Positions 16,600-26,055 of a stretch of 64,000 nt of DNA are shown here, in pieces. The notes under the pieces were generated by a model, which worked only from the letters and a program-made list of their open reading frames with translations, ran no database searches and was not told the DNA's origin. The DNA comes from Streptomyces sp. 846.5 (GTDB taxonomy: Bacteria > Actinomycetota > Actinomycetes > Streptomycetales > Streptomycetaceae), in NCBI RefSeq assembly GCF_004365705.1, contig NZ_SOBN01000004.1, positions 1 through 64,000 of the forward strand, given 5' to 3'. The position numbers and the translations under genes are program-made. The first letter of the stretch is position 1. Every line of letters starts with the position of its first letter.

Positions 16600-18149
16600 C
16601 GGGTCGAACTCCGTTCGGCCGCGGCCGGATGCGGCTGCCTGTCGAGGGAGGGGGCGATGATGGTCGCCTCGTCGGCGGCCGCGTGGCGTGGAGGGGGGCC
16701 GGTGGGGGCCGTCGCGAGGGGCCCGTTGGGCCGGACGCGGCTGCCGCGTCCTCGGCCCAACAGCCTGGAGATGGGTGTCGCCGCGGTGTACTCGGGCTGG
16801 TATTCGTACGCGTAGCCGTAGGTGCCCCCTTCCCCCTTGAGCGGCGCCCTGTTGAGAACGACGCCCAGGAGGGGCGTGCCGACGCGCTCGAGGGAGCGAA
16901 TCGCGTCGGTGACCTGGCCGCGGGTGGTCCGCTGAGCGCGCACCACCAGCAGGTATCCGTCGACCGCGGGAGCGATGACCGAAGCGTCCGCGACCGGGAG
17001 CACGGGGCCCGTGTCGACGACGACGTGGTCGAATTCCTCGGCCAGGGCTCGCAGGGTGGCGCGCAGTTGTTCTGTGCTGAGCAGCTCGGTGGGATTCGGC
17101 GGTACCGCGCCGCTGGTCAGTACCGCGAAGGACGGGGTGCCTTGCAGGACTTCGTGGATCTTGGCGATGCCGATCAGGACGGTGGTCAAGCCCGCGTCGC
17201 GGACCAGGCCCAGGGTGCGGGCGATGGAAGGGCGCCGCAGGTCTGCGTCGACCAGGCACACCGAGGCGCCGGATTCCGCCAGCGCGGCGGCGAGGTTGAC
17301 GGCGACGCTCGTCTTCCCCTCGTCGGGCAGCGCGCTGGTCACTGCGATGACCTTCGTCTGCCGGTCGACATTGGCGAAGTGCAGGTTGGTGCGCAGTCGG
17401 CGGAAGCCTTCGGCCCGGCGACCGTGCAAGTCCTCGCGTGTCGCCAGAGGATTGCGCGGGGCCTGCGGGTCGTAGGCGATGCTGCAGAGCACCGCTGGTC
17501 CAGCGATCCCGGCCAGGAACTCGGACAGGGCCTGAGAGTTGCGCACCGAGGTGTCGAGCGATTCCAGGAGTACGGAGAGGCCGATGCCCAGGGTCAATCC
17601 GGCCAGGAGCCCGAGCGCCAGGTTGAGGGTGGTGTGGGGTGAGAAGGGGGCATCCGGGGGAGTGGCCGGCGCGGTGAGGCTCAACCGCACGGGGGACTGG
17701 CGGGCCGTGGAGGGGCGCTCCAGATCGGAGATCACCTCGGCGAAGCGGGCCGCCACGGCGTTGGCGATCCGAGCGGCTCGCCTTGGCTGGGTGTCAGTGA
17801 CGGTGACGTGCAGGAGCACTGTGTCGAGGGGCACGTCGGCGGTGATCCTGCCGCTCAGCTGCGCCGGTGTCATGTCGAGCCCGAGGGACTTCACGACTGG
17901 GCCGGTGACCTGGGGGCTTGCCGCAACCGCCGCGTAGGAGCGCACCCGTGCCTGAGCGAAGCTGTTTCCCTGGTTCATCGCCACGGTGTCGGCCCCGGCC
18001 TGCAGGGACACGAAGAGTGTGGCAGTGGCCTGGTACTCCGCGGTGGCGGTGTAGGTGGCGCAGGTGCCGAGGAGGGTCCCCAGCAGGGCCAGCGCGGTGA
18101 TGGCACGCCAGCGGCGAGCAAGGACCCGTAGGTAGTCGCGCAGATCCAA
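16596..18149 (-). CDS. Wzz-type chain-length regulator with tyrosine kinase domain
   Basis: A 517-residue membrane protein. It starts with a Wzz segment: DLRDYLRVLARRWRAI, a first transmembrane helix, and an extracytoplasmic part. A second helix (about 190-215, NLALGLLAGLTLGIGLSVLL) leads into a BY-kinase ATPase with Walker A (SALPDEGKTSVAVN) and Walker A'-like VDADLRRP. A tyrosine cluster YGYAYEYQPEY (about 442-452) is the likely autophosphorylation site. The TTG start after AAGGGACGG gives a normal N terminus. It controls polysaccharide length or export in partnership with a phosphatase, for which the 38315 gene is the candidate. It is divergent from gmd. Confidence 0.9.
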   Translation of the reverse strand: MDLRDYLRVLARRWRAITALALLGTLLGTCATYTATAEYQATATLFVSLQAGADTVAMNQGNSFAQARVRSYAAVAASPQVTGPVVKSLGLDMTPAQLSGRITADVPLDTVLLHVTVTDTQPRRAARIANAVAARFAEVISDLERPSTARQSPVRLSLTAPATPPDAPFSPHTTLNLALGLLAGLTLGIGLSVLLESLDTSVRNSQALSEFLAGIAGPAVLCSIAYDPQAPRNPLATREDLHGRRAEGFRRLRTNLHFANVDRQTKVIAVTSALPDEGKTSVAVNLAAALAESGASVCLVDADLRRPSIARTLGLVRDAGLTTVLIGIAKIHEVLQGTPSFAVLTSGAVPPNPTELLSTEQLRATLRALAEEFDHVVVDTGPVLPVADASVIAPAVDGYLLVVRAQRTTRGQVTDAIRSLERVGTPLLGVVLNRAPLKGEGGTYGYAYEYQPEYTAATPISRLLGRGRGSRVRPNGPLATAPTGPPPRHAAADEATIIAPSLDRQPHPAAAERSSTR

Positions 18150-18334
18150 GGTGTCCGTCCCTTTCCGACCACGAACGATGGAAGCCTCAACATATGCCCT
18201 AACGGGACAAAGACCTCGTGTCGCCACGAAATGCAACAACATCTCGCGAACGTTCCGTAGGCTGACGGTGTGGCGGGAGTCAGGCGCCTGCCTGTCCGCC
18301 GCTCCCGCCACCGAGTGCTCAGATACGAACAGGA

Positions 18335-19393
18335 ATGCGTGTGACGAACAGAACGGCGCTGATTACGGGCATCACCGGTCAGGACGGCTCCTATCTCGCG
18401 GAGTTGCTGCTGGAGAAGGGGTACCACGTACACGGAATCGTGCGTCGCGCCTCCACCTTCAACACGCACCGCATCGACCACCTCTACCAGGACCCGCACG
18501 ATCCGCAGGCGCGCCTCTTCCTGCACCACGGGGACCTGACGGACGGAACCCGGATGGCGAACCTGCTGGAGCAGGTGCGCCCGGACGAGGTGTACCACCT
18601 GGCCGCGCAGTCGCATGTGCGGGTGTCCTTCGACGAGCCCGAGTTCACCGGGAACACCACCGGACTCGGCACGACCCGGCTCCTGGAGGTGATCCGGGTC
18701 ATGGGCCTTCCCTGCCGTTTCTACCAGGCATCCAGTTCGGAGATGTTCGGCGCGACTCCACCGCCGCAGCATGAGGCCACGCCGTTCCACCCCCGCTCGC
18801 CCTACGGCGTGGCCAAGGTGTACGCCTACTGGGCGACGCGCAACTATCGGGAGGCGTACGGCCTGTACGCCGTCAACGGCATCCTGTTCAACCATGAGTC
18901 CCCGCGTCGCGGCCTCACCTTTGTCACCCGAAAGGCGGCCGTTGCCGCTGCCCGGATCAAGGCCGGTCTGCAGGACGTGGTGTACCTCGGCAACCTCGAG
19001 GCGCGCAGGGACTGGGGCTACGCGGCCGAGTACGTGGAAGCCATGTGGCGGATGCTGCAGCAGGATTCCCCGGACGACTACGTCGTGGCAACCGGCTCCA
19101 GCTACAGCGTCCAGGACTTCGTCGAACAGTGCTTCGCGCATGTCGGACTGGACTGGCGGGACCACGTACGGTTCGACGCGCGATACCTGCGGCCCTCCGA
19201 GGTCGACAACCTCGTCGGCGACGGGTCCAAGGCCGAGCGCCTTCTGGGATGGCGGCCCCGGGTACTGGCACCGCAGTTGGCACGTCTGATGGTCGATGCC
19301 GAGGTCGCCGCGCTCCTGCCGCATGCCGCCGCGGAGCCGGCGTCGGTCATGCGCCCGCTGCTGCCGGCATCAGGGCTGACCGTTGCCCGCTAG
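18335..19393 (+). CDS. gmd: GDP-mannose 4,6-dehydratase
   Basis: A 352-residue SDR that converts GDP-mannose to GDP-4-keto-6-deoxymannose. Seen: [20 protein letters not shown] (residues 7-26), the signature [31 protein letters not shown] (catalytic Ser/Glu region), [12 protein letters not shown] (Tyr-xxx-Lys), and [15 protein letters not shown]. The length is usual for the family. It is divergent from the kinase-fcl-ugd operon, with about 185 bp between them that should hold promoters for both. With fcl it gives GDP-L-fucose, or alternatively feeds GDP-rhamnose. Confidence 0.95.
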   Translation: MRVTNRTALITGITGQDGSYLAELLLEKGYHVHGIVRRASTFNTHRIDHLYQDPHDPQARLFLHHGDLTDGTRMANLLEQVRPDEVYHLAAQSHVRVSFDEPEFTGNTTGLGTTRLLEVIRVMGLPCRFYQASSSEMFGATPPPQHEATPFHPRSPYGVAKVYAYWATRNYREAYGLYAVNGILFNHESPRRGLTFVTRKAAVAAARIKAGLQDVVYLGNLEARRDWGYAAEYVEAMWRMLQQDSPDDYVVATGSSYSVQDFVEQCFAHVGLDWRDHVRFDARYLRPSEVDNLVGDGSKAERLLGWRPRVLAPQLARLMVDAEVAALLPHAAAEPASVMRPLLPASGLTVAR

Positions 19394-19490
19394 CCGGTCC
19401 ATCGGGCATCGGAGAACTCAACTCTGTTCCGAAGGTGGCGCGTTGGCGCGTCCGCCCGTGGTCCCCCCGGCAGGCGGCCGGTGGCGGCGG

Positions 19491-20309
19491 TCAGGTCTTG
19501 CGCGCCCGCACGTGCAGGCCGTGGGCGAGCAATTCGTGCGAGCCGGTGTCCGCCGCGGACAAGGCCCGAAGGCGGCGGAGCAGTGCCAGGGTCACCCAGT
19601 CGTCCAGCCGGCTGCTGGTGCGCCGCGGTGTGTAGCGCCGCGCGACCTCGTCGGCGCGGACGACCTCCTGAGCCACGAACTGGAAGTAGTCCCCGTTCGC
19701 GCTGATCTCGATGACCTCGAGACCCAGCGCGGGCAGGTGGGTTCGGTAGAAGTACCGGCTGTAGCCGTTGTAGAAGTAGTACGGCGCGAAATGCGTCAGC
19801 GAGGAGACCGGTGTGCTCACGATGAGCTCTCCGCCCGGCCGCAGGAGTCGTGCGAACTCCTGGAGCGCATCGATAGGCCTGGGCACGTGCTCCAGCACCT
19901 CGGCGCACAGCACCGCGTCGAAGGACGCGTCCGGCTCGGGGATGGCGGTGATGTCGCAGATGATGTCCAGCCGTGAGCTGTCCCATGTCTCGGTCTGGAG
20001 CCCCGTCGCGTCACCGCTTCCGTCGTACTGCGCGAAGTCCTGGCTGACGTAGTCCAGATGCCGGCACAGCGGCTCGTACTGCAGTTCGCCGGCGCCGGCG
20101 TCCAGGATGCGGCTGCCCGTGCGGACATCGGCAAGAGCCTTGGCCAGCCACTGGTCGCGGTTGTTCTTGTTGCGCGTACCCGTGCCGAGTTGAGCGACGG
20201 ACTGTTCGAAGAGACTGCGCCGCCGTGATTCCTGGGCGATGAAGACCGAACGCAGGGTATTGGGGCCGCCCTCGACGGCTCCGCGAAGCTTCGTCTTGAT
20301 CCCTTTCAT
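19491..20309 (-). CDS. Class I SAM-dependent methyltransferase
   Basis: A 272-residue methyltransferase. The SAM-binding Gly motif is SRILDAGAGELQYEP (about residues 68-82), with a following acidic strand DYVSQDFAQYD, then FDAVLCAEVLEHVPRP and LLRPGGELIVSTPV, all typical of UbiE/type 11 methyltransferases. The ATG was chosen for its position before KGIKTKLRG; the ribosome-binding site is weak. It sits between gmd and the divergent EPS export operon, so a sugar or carrier-linked glycan is a likely substrate (inference from context). Confidence 0.85.
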   Translation of the reverse strand: MKGIKTKLRGAVEGGPNTLRSVFIAQESRRRSLFEQSVAQLGTGTRNKNNRDQWLAKALADVRTGSRILDAGAGELQYEPLCRHLDYVSQDFAQYDGSGDATGLQTETWDSSRLDIICDITAIPEPDASFDAVLCAEVLEHVPRPIDALQEFARLLRPGGELIVSTPVSSLTHFAPYYFYNGYSRYFYRTHLPALGLEVIEISANGDYFQFVAQEVVRADEVARRYTPRRTSSRLDDWVTLALLRRLRALSAADTGSHELLAHGLHVRARKT

Positions 20310-20503
20310 GAGGCCACGGTAGGTGATCGCACGGTGGCTCTGCGGTGTGTCGGTGTGCCCGCGTGTCGTCACCGCGGATGGCCGATATGCACGGATTAGA
20401 CGGATACATGATGGATAGTCAGTTATGATCTGAAATCGCACATCCCGGGTGCAGCGACAGCGGTCCCTACCGCCTCCGCCGCCCGACGGAAGGAGCCATA
20501 CCG

Positions 20504-20563
20504 ATGTCGCCTTCGACTGCTCGAACCTGTGTCGGCAGTCCCGGCCTGCGGGTGCCGTCGTGA
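20504..20563 (+). CDS. Possible 19-residue leader peptide
   Basis: An ATG with a good ribosome-binding site (GGAAGGAG) opens a 19-codon frame. It ends in TGA overlapping the GTG of the ABC exporter as GTGA. The exporter's own GTG has no good site of its own, so translation of this short frame may deliver ribosomes to it. Amino-acid composition is unremarkable (MSPSTARTC and so on). It could equally mean that the true transporter start needs revision. Confidence 0.4.
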   Translation: MSPSTARTCVGSPGLRVPS

Positions 20564-22311
20564 CGGTGGCCGAACAGGCAGGCAGTACCGTTCTGGGCGC
20601 GCTCGGCAAGAGCGGCGGGCACCGCGCAGTCCAGACCTACCGTCAGGTCCTGGCGGGACACCGGGGCGCCGCATACACGGCGGTGTCCGTATCGGTCGCC
20701 GCCGGCGCCGCGGAAGCACTGGGCCTGGCCTCCCTGGTCCCCCTCCTGCAGCGCGGTGTGGCCCATGCCAGCTCCGGCGGCGCCGGCGGCGCTGTCTACG
20801 TCCCGCTGTTCTTCCTCTGCACCGTCTTCGCCGTGGTCCTGCGCGTCGGCGCCGAGATCCTCATCGCACGCCTCAGCGGCCGCCTGGAGCGGAAGCTGCG
20901 CATCGAGCTCCTGGACGGACTTCTCCGGATCGACTGGCGCCAGTTCGCGTCGCTGCGCTCCGGAGACCTCGTCTCCGCCCTGATGTCCGAGGCGACCCAG
21001 GTGGCCAATGGCGCCTCCGCCCTCCTCACCGGAGTATCAGCCCTCACCGTGGCACTGGTCTTCGCCGTCACGGCAGGCGTGCTCGGCGGCACCCTCACCG
21101 CCGGCGCGGTGATCGTGGTAGCCGCGTCGGTATGGATCTACCGCCGGGCCACCCGTATCGCCACCCGCTGCCAGAAGCGCTTCGGGCACGAGAACGCGGA
21201 CCTCAACGAGGAAGTGACCACACTCCTCCACGGGCTGAAGTACTTCCGCTCCAGCGGGACGACGCACCGCTGGCAGAAGCAGCTCTCCCAAGGGACCGAA
21301 CGAGTCCGCCGACTCCAACTGCGCAACATCTCGACCCCGCTCGTCACCCGGGGCGCCGTCGAGACCATCGGAGCCCTCTTCCTCGCAGGCGTGCTGCTCG
21401 CCGCGATCCTCCGCGGCCGCGACTTCGCGACCGCGCTGCTGTTCGTCGCGGTCTTCTACCGGACCATGCCCAAGATCCAGGCGGCCCAGGGCCAGCTCCT
21501 CACCGCCAGAGCCCAGACCATCTGGTGGGACAGATGGTCCAGCCGCCGCGACTGGATCGCCGAGACATCCGACCGGCGCAACGGGCGACGGGCAGTCCCC
21601 GAGGCGATCCGCTCCATCGAACTGCGGGACGTCACCGTCCAGGTCCCCGGCCGAGCCGAGAGTGCTCTGCACAACGCGTCGCTGCACTTGCGCTGCGGCC
21701 GGACCTACGCCGTCATCGGCGAGACCGGCAGCGGCAAGTCGACCCTCCTCGACGTGGTGACCGGCCTCATCCGCCCCGACCAGGGCACCGTCCTGGTCGA
21801 CGGTGTCCCCCTCGACGAGTACAGCGTCCATCAATGGCAGAACCGGATCGCCTTCGTCCCGCAGGAACCAGTGGTCTTCCACAACACCATCAGTCACAAC
21901 ATCGTGTGGCCGGAGACAGGCGGCGACCAGGAATCAGTACGCGCGGCACTGGACGCCGCGCAGCTCTCGGCCTTCGTCGCCACCCTCCGCCACGGCCTCG
22001 AAACCTCGGTGGGCCAGCACGGCGGAGCGCTCTCGGGCGGGCAGCGCCAACGGCTCGGCGTGGCGCGGGCCCTGTTCGCCAACCGTCCCGTACTCATCCT
22101 CGACGAAGCCACCGGCGCGCTCGACCCCGACACCGAAGCCCGCCTCCTCGACGAGGTGATCCTCGCATCGGCGGACCGCATCACGCTGTTCGTCACCCAC
22201 CGCCATGAAGCCGCGCGCCGCGCCGACGAGGTCATCGTGGTCCACGAGGGCCGGATCACGACGACCGGCAGTCCCGAAGAGATCCTGGGAGACACCCGTG
22301 CCACCGTATGA
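20560..22311 (+). CDS. ABC exporter, fused permease and ATPase
   Basis: About 583 residues. The first 320 residues hold about six transmembrane helices of an ABC_membrane (type IV exporter) fold. The last 240 form the nucleotide-binding domain with Walker A (GETGSGKST, about residue 387), signature LSGGQRQRLG, Walker B VLILDEATGALD and the H-loop THRHEA. Half-transporters of this form work as dimers, flipping lipid-linked glycans (PglK/MsbA-like) or exporting small molecules. It is the first gene of a run of six whose ends overlap or nearly touch, so the exported or flipped molecule is probably the glycan built by the following glycosyltransferases. Alternative in-frame starts exist upstream at 20449. 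Confidence 0.88.
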   Translation: MTVAEQAGSTVLGALGKSGGHRAVQTYRQVLAGHRGAAYTAVSVSVAAGAAEALGLASLVPLLQRGVAHASSGGAGGAVYVPLFFLCTVFAVVLRVGAEILIARLSGRLERKLRIELLDGLLRIDWRQFASLRSGDLVSALMSEATQVANGASALLTGVSALTVALVFAVTAGVLGGTLTAGAVIVVAASVWIYRRATRIATRCQKRFGHENADLNEEVTTLLHGLKYFRSSGTTHRWQKQLSQGTERVRRLQLRNISTPLVTRGAVETIGALFLAGVLLAAILRGRDFATALLFVAVFYRTMPKIQAAQGQLLTARAQTIWWDRWSSRRDWIAETSDRRNGRRAVPEAIRSIELRDVTVQVPGRAESALHNASLHLRCGRTYAVIGETGSGKSTLLDVVTGLIRPDQGTVLVDGVPLDEYSVHQWQNRIAFVPQEPVVFHNTISHNIVWPETGGDQESVRAALDAAQLSAFVATLRHGLETSVGQHGGALSGGQRQRLGVARALFANRPVLILDEATGALDPDTEARLLDEVILASADRITLFVTHRHEAARRADEVIVVHEGRITTTGSPEEILGDTRATV

Positions 22312-23335
22312 CGCAAGCACAGACCGCGCCCCCCGACGCGAGTCGCGCCACGCGGTCCTGCTGGCCCTCGCCGACGACTACGGGGACGCCACCGCCGGAC
22401 CGAGCTTCGAGTACGAGACATTCCTGCCGGTGCTCCGCCGATTCTTCGACAGGGTCACCCTCTGGCCGATCGACCGGCTGCTGCGCGCCAACGGCTACTT
22501 CCAGATGAACTCGGACCTCGTGTCCTGGGTGCGCAGCGAAGAACCCGAATTCCTCTTCTGCGTACCCTTCGAGAACCAGATCGACTGGCGCCTGCTGGGA
22601 GAACTGCGTGGCTCCAGCACCACCACCGTGGCGTGGATGTGCGACGACCACTGGCGGTTCGAGCCCTTCTCGCGTCACATCGCCCCGCACTTCGACTTCG
22701 TCGCCACCACCGACCGCACCGCCTACGTCCGCTACCTCGGGCTCCCCGGCGTACGTCCGATCCTCACCCAGTGGGGCTACGACCCGGACAGATTCCGACC
22801 CACCGACGAGGCACGCATCCACGCCGTGAGCTTCGTGGGCGCTCGCCGCCCGCACCGCGAGCGCCACATCGCCGCGCTGCGTCAGGCCGGAGTCAGCGTG
22901 CACGTGCGCGGGCGCGGCTGGCCCGAAGGCCGCGCCAGCACCCGCGAACTGAGCACCGTGCCCGCACGGTCGCTGATCAGCTTGAACTTCGCCGACTCAA
23001 CCGTGCGGCACCGCGCAGGCCGCACCCAGCTGAAGGCCCGCCCCTTCGAACTGGCCGGGACCGGCACCTGCGTGGTCACCGAGTTCGACCCGCAGCTGCC
23101 CTCCTACTTCGACGTGGGCGAGCAGATGGCCGTCTTCCAGACGCCCGCCGAGTGCGTCCGCGTCGTGAGAGCACTCCTGGACGACCCCGAGCAAGCCCGC
23201 CGGATCGGCCGGTCCGGGCGACAGCGGGCCGAACAGGAACACACCTATGAGAGCCGGATGAGCCGCCTGCTCGCAGCCGCCAACATCCGTGGAATGCAAA
23301 GGAGTTCGGATGGTGCGGCATGCGTCATGAACTAG
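22298..23335 (+). CDS. CgeB-like glycosyltransferase
   Basis: A 345-residue protein starting at a GTG (GGGAGACACCC upstream) 14 nt inside the exporter gene. Features resemble the CgeB/DUF3880 plus glycosyl transferase 1-like group: an N-terminal half with EPEFLFCVPFENQIDWRLL and WMCDDHWRFEPF, then ILTQWGYDPDRFRP and SFVGARRPHRERHIAAL. A C-terminal half with LKARPFELAGTGTCVVTEFD and a glutamate-rich tail is the usual nucleotide-sugar binding end of GT-B enzymes. It probably adds a sugar to the EPS repeat unit in the cytoplasm. The donor cannot be read from sequence. Confidence 0.8.
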   Translation: MPPYDASTDRAPRRESRHAVLLALADDYGDATAGPSFEYETFLPVLRRFFDRVTLWPIDRLLRANGYFQMNSDLVSWVRSEEPEFLFCVPFENQIDWRLLGELRGSSTTTVAWMCDDHWRFEPFSRHIAPHFDFVATTDRTAYVRYLGLPGVRPILTQWGYDPDRFRPTDEARIHAVSFVGARRPHRERHIAALRQAGVSVHVRGRGWPEGRASTRELSTVPARSLISLNFADSTVRHRAGRTQLKARPFELAGTGTCVVTEFDPQLPSYFDVGEQMAVFQTPAECVRVVRALLDDPEQARRIGRSGRQRAEQEHTYESRMSRLLAAANIRGMQRSSDGAACVMN

Positions 23336-24216
23336 TCGTCTGCACCAGGAACAGGCCCGACGACACCCTCCGCTGCCTGGAATCCGTCGCCGCCCAGACC
23401 CGCGGCCCCGATCGCGTCATCGTCGTGGACAGCAGCGACACCGACGCCACCAAGCACGTCACCGAAACCTTCGCTCGCACCAGCGGCCTGGCCGTCGACT
23501 TCTTCCACTCCGCCCCAGGGCTGACCCTCCAGCGCAACACAGCCCTCGACCACCTCGACGAGTCGACCGACGTCGTCCACTTCGTCGACGACGACGCCAT
23601 CCTCGATCCGGCCTACCTGCACTGGATCCTCGCCGCCTTCGAGGACCACCCGCGAGCCGGCGGCGCGGGCGGGCGCATCTGCAACCTCCCCGAGCACCTG
23701 CCGAACCGGCTTCGCCGCATCTTCCTGCTCAACAGCCGCAACCAGGGCGTCCTCCTGCGCTCCGGCGTCAACGTACTGAGCTTCACCGGAGACCGGCCGC
23801 GGCGGGTGGGCTGGCTCTCCGGGTGCTCCATGTCGTACCGCTGCCGCTCGATCACCGGCCTGCGCTTCGACGAGAGCCGCTCCGGCAACGGCGTAGGAGA
23901 AGACGTGGACTTCTCCGCCCGAGTGGCCGCACGGGCCGAGCTCGTATGGACACCCCTTGCCGTCCTGGAACACCGACAGTCACCGATCAACCGCGAGGAT
24001 CAGGCGACGGTCATGCGCCGCGTCATCCGCAGCCGCTGGCGGCTCGCCGCCGACCGCGTCGGCCAGGTCTCGCGCACCGCCGTGCTCTACGCGATCGCAG
24101 GCGAGGTACTCATCTCGCTCACCAAAGCCGGGCGCCACCGCTCCCGCGGACTCGCCCGCCACGCCTTCGCCCACCTCGCCGCAGTGGGCGACATCATCAA
24201 GGGGACGCCCGTATGA
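23320..24216 (+). CDS. Family 2 glycosyltransferase
   Basis: A 298-residue GT-A enzyme. Seen: LVVCTRNRPDDTLRCLESVA (residues 5-24), VIVVDSSDTD, QRNTALDH, and the metal-binding FVDDDAILDP near residue 90. GWLSGCSMSYR and GEDVDFSAR (the catalytic-base region) follow. It overlaps the gene before it by 16 nt and the next by 4 nt (ATGA). It is one of three consecutive, mutually similar GT2 genes, probably derived from duplications, each adding a different residue of the repeat unit. Confidence 0.9.
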   Translation: MRHELVVCTRNRPDDTLRCLESVAAQTRGPDRVIVVDSSDTDATKHVTETFARTSGLAVDFFHSAPGLTLQRNTALDHLDESTDVVHFVDDDAILDPAYLHWILAAFEDHPRAGGAGGRICNLPEHLPNRLRRIFLLNSRNQGVLLRSGVNVLSFTGDRPRRVGWLSGCSMSYRCRSITGLRFDESRSGNGVGEDVDFSARVAARAELVWTPLAVLEHRQSPINREDQATVMRRVIRSRWRLAADRVGQVSRTAVLYAIAGEVLISLTKAGRHRSRGLARHAFAHLAAVGDIIKGTPV

Positions 24217-25139
24217 GTGGTTCCGTCGCCGTCGTGGTGCCCACCCGCAACCGCGCCTCCTACCTGCCCGGCCTCTTCGCATCACTGGAGAAGCAGTACT
24301 TCCGGCCCGCCCGGATCACCGTGGTCGACTCAAGCGACGACCAGACCGCCTCCGCGACACGGGAGGCCATCGCGCAGACAACCATCCCAACGGAGTACGT
24401 CCATACCCGGATCGCCTCCGCCCCCGCGCAGCGCAATCTCGGTGTGGACGCCGTCCGGCGCGTCGCCGATCCGCCGTACGTCCTGTTCCTCGACGACGAC
24501 GTGCGCCCGGCCCCCGACTACCTGCGACGCCTGGTCGCGCTCCTGGAAGGGGACACCGTGGGAGCCATCGCGGGCGCATCCGGAGTGTCGGGCTGGCTGC
24601 ACCCGCAACTGAGCACCCGACGACGCATGTTCCTGCGCCTGTTCGCCCTCGACGGCGACACAGCCGGGCGACTGCTGCGCTCGGGGGTGAACCTGCCCGT
24701 ACCCAGCGACGCACAGGACCCCGTACTCGTCGACTGGCTGTTCGGATGCTCACTGTGGCGCACCTCCGTCTTCGACCGCCACCGCTTCCGGGACGACATG
24801 CCAGGCGGAGCCCTCTACGACGACGTCGAATTCTCCGCCAGGATCGGGCGCTCCCACGCCCTGGTCGTCGATCCGCAGGCCCGTCTCGAACACCTCCTCG
24901 CCCAGGAGGGCCGCGCCGACATGCGCCTGCACTACCACCGGTGGATGCGCAACCGGCACGCCGTCGTGAAGGCCGTGTTCGGGACCCGCAGCGCCACCGC
25001 GGCCTACTGGTGGAGCTCCATGGGCACTGCCCTGTCCGTGGGCCGACACGCCCTCACCGACTCCGGCGACTACCGCGAGCGCCTCACCGGCCTGACCACC
25101 GGAGCCATCGCCGTGCTGCGGCAGGAGCCATTGCGATGA
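24213..25139 (+). CDS. Family 2 glycosyltransferase
   Basis: A 308-residue GT-A enzyme similar to its upstream neighbour. Seen: VAVVVPTRNRASYLPGLFAS, VVDSSDDQ, QRNLGVDAV, the metal site FLDDDVRPAP, and WLFGCSLWR followed by YDDVEFSARIG. It starts within the previous stop (ATGA) and ends by sharing ATGA with the next gene. The C-terminal part (about 250-308) is helical and may rest on the membrane. Confidence 0.9.
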   Translation: MSGSVAVVVPTRNRASYLPGLFASLEKQYFRPARITVVDSSDDQTASATREAIAQTTIPTEYVHTRIASAPAQRNLGVDAVRRVADPPYVLFLDDDVRPAPDYLRRLVALLEGDTVGAIAGASGVSGWLHPQLSTRRRMFLRLFALDGDTAGRLLRSGVNLPVPSDAQDPVLVDWLFGCSLWRTSVFDRHRFRDDMPGGALYDDVEFSARIGRSHALVVDPQARLEHLLAQEGRADMRLHYHRWMRNRHAVVKAVFGTRSATAAYWWSSMGTALSVGRHALTDSGDYRERLTGLTTGAIAVLRQEPLR

Positions 25140-26050
25140 CCATCACCGTCCTCGTCCCCAGCCACCAGCGGCCCCAGGACCTCCGCCGCTGCCTGGCCGC
25201 CGTCGGACCGCAGCTCGCCGACGGGGACGAACTCCTGGTCGTCTACCGCCTCGGCGACTACGAAACCCAGGTGGCGGCTCAGAAGGCCTGGCACGACACA
25301 CACCTGGTGCCCGTCGCCGACCCGGGGGTATGGCCGGCCTACGCCTCCGGGATCGCGGCCGCACGGAGCGAGGCGGTCGCATTCCTCGACGACGACGCGA
25401 TTCCGATGGACGGCTGGCTCGACGCCCTGCGCCGGCGACTGACGCAGGACCCGTCGATCGGGGCGATCGGCGGCCCGATCCTCAACTTCCGGGACACCCG
25501 GACCAGCAACGGATTCTTCGAGGGGAGCTCCATCACACAGGTCACCGGCCGCACCAAGCTGCAGACCCGACTGCATGAGATCCCTGCGCGACGCCGGGTC
25601 GAGGACGTCGACTTCCTGCCCGGCAGCAACATGGCGGTGCGCCGCGCGCTCATCGACCTCGACCGCTATCCCATGATCGGGATGGCGCCGGCCATCGAAT
25701 GGCGGATGGCACTGGCAGTACGACGCCAGGGCCACCGCGTCGTCTACGACTCCGACATCAGGGTGGAACACCACCCCGCACCTCGCGAACTGACTCGCTC
25801 CGACCGCGAGCGGGTCGCACGCGACCTGGGCTACTCCATGACCGCGATCGTCGCAGCGGAGTACCCCGCAGGCCGACGGTTGCGTCCGCTCACCTGGTGG
25901 GTGCTCGCAGGCAGCCGGCAATCACCCGGACTGCTGCTCGGAGCCGCCGCCGCCCTGCGAGGCCGCGGTTCCTTCAGGAAGTGGCGCGCCGCGATGCACG
26001 GCCGGATCCTCGGAGCCGCCTGCGCCCGCCGCGCCAGGGCCGGGGCATAG
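25136..26050 (+). CDS. Family 2 glycosyltransferase
   Basis: A 304-residue GT-A enzyme, more diverged than the two before it. Seen: VLVPSHQRPQDLRRCLAAV, VAFLDDDAIPMDGWLD (metal-binding DDD) and FLPGSNMAVRR, followed by an acceptor-site EWRMALAVRRQG where related enzymes carry an E/D-D base. Coupled by ATGA to the upstream gene and five bases from the Wzy-like gene. Role as for its neighbours: one transfer in EPS repeat assembly. Confidence 0.88.
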   Translation: MTITVLVPSHQRPQDLRRCLAAVGPQLADGDELLVVYRLGDYETQVAAQKAWHDTHLVPVADPGVWPAYASGIAAARSEAVAFLDDDAIPMDGWLDALRRRLTQDPSIGAIGGPILNFRDTRTSNGFFEGSSITQVTGRTKLQTRLHEIPARRRVEDVDFLPGSNMAVRRALIDLDRYPMIGMAPAIEWRMALAVRRQGHRVVYDSDIRVEHHPAPRELTRSDRERVARDLGYSMTAIVAAEYPAGRRLRPLTWWVLAGSRQSPGLLLGAAAALRGRGSFRKWRAAMHGRILGAACARRARAGA

Positions 26051-26055
26051 CGGCC

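Noticed and set aside
23957-26050. A 697-residue plus-strand frame
   Set aside because: Only its last 304 residues are a real glycosyltransferase; the first part runs out of frame through the neighbouring GT2 genes.
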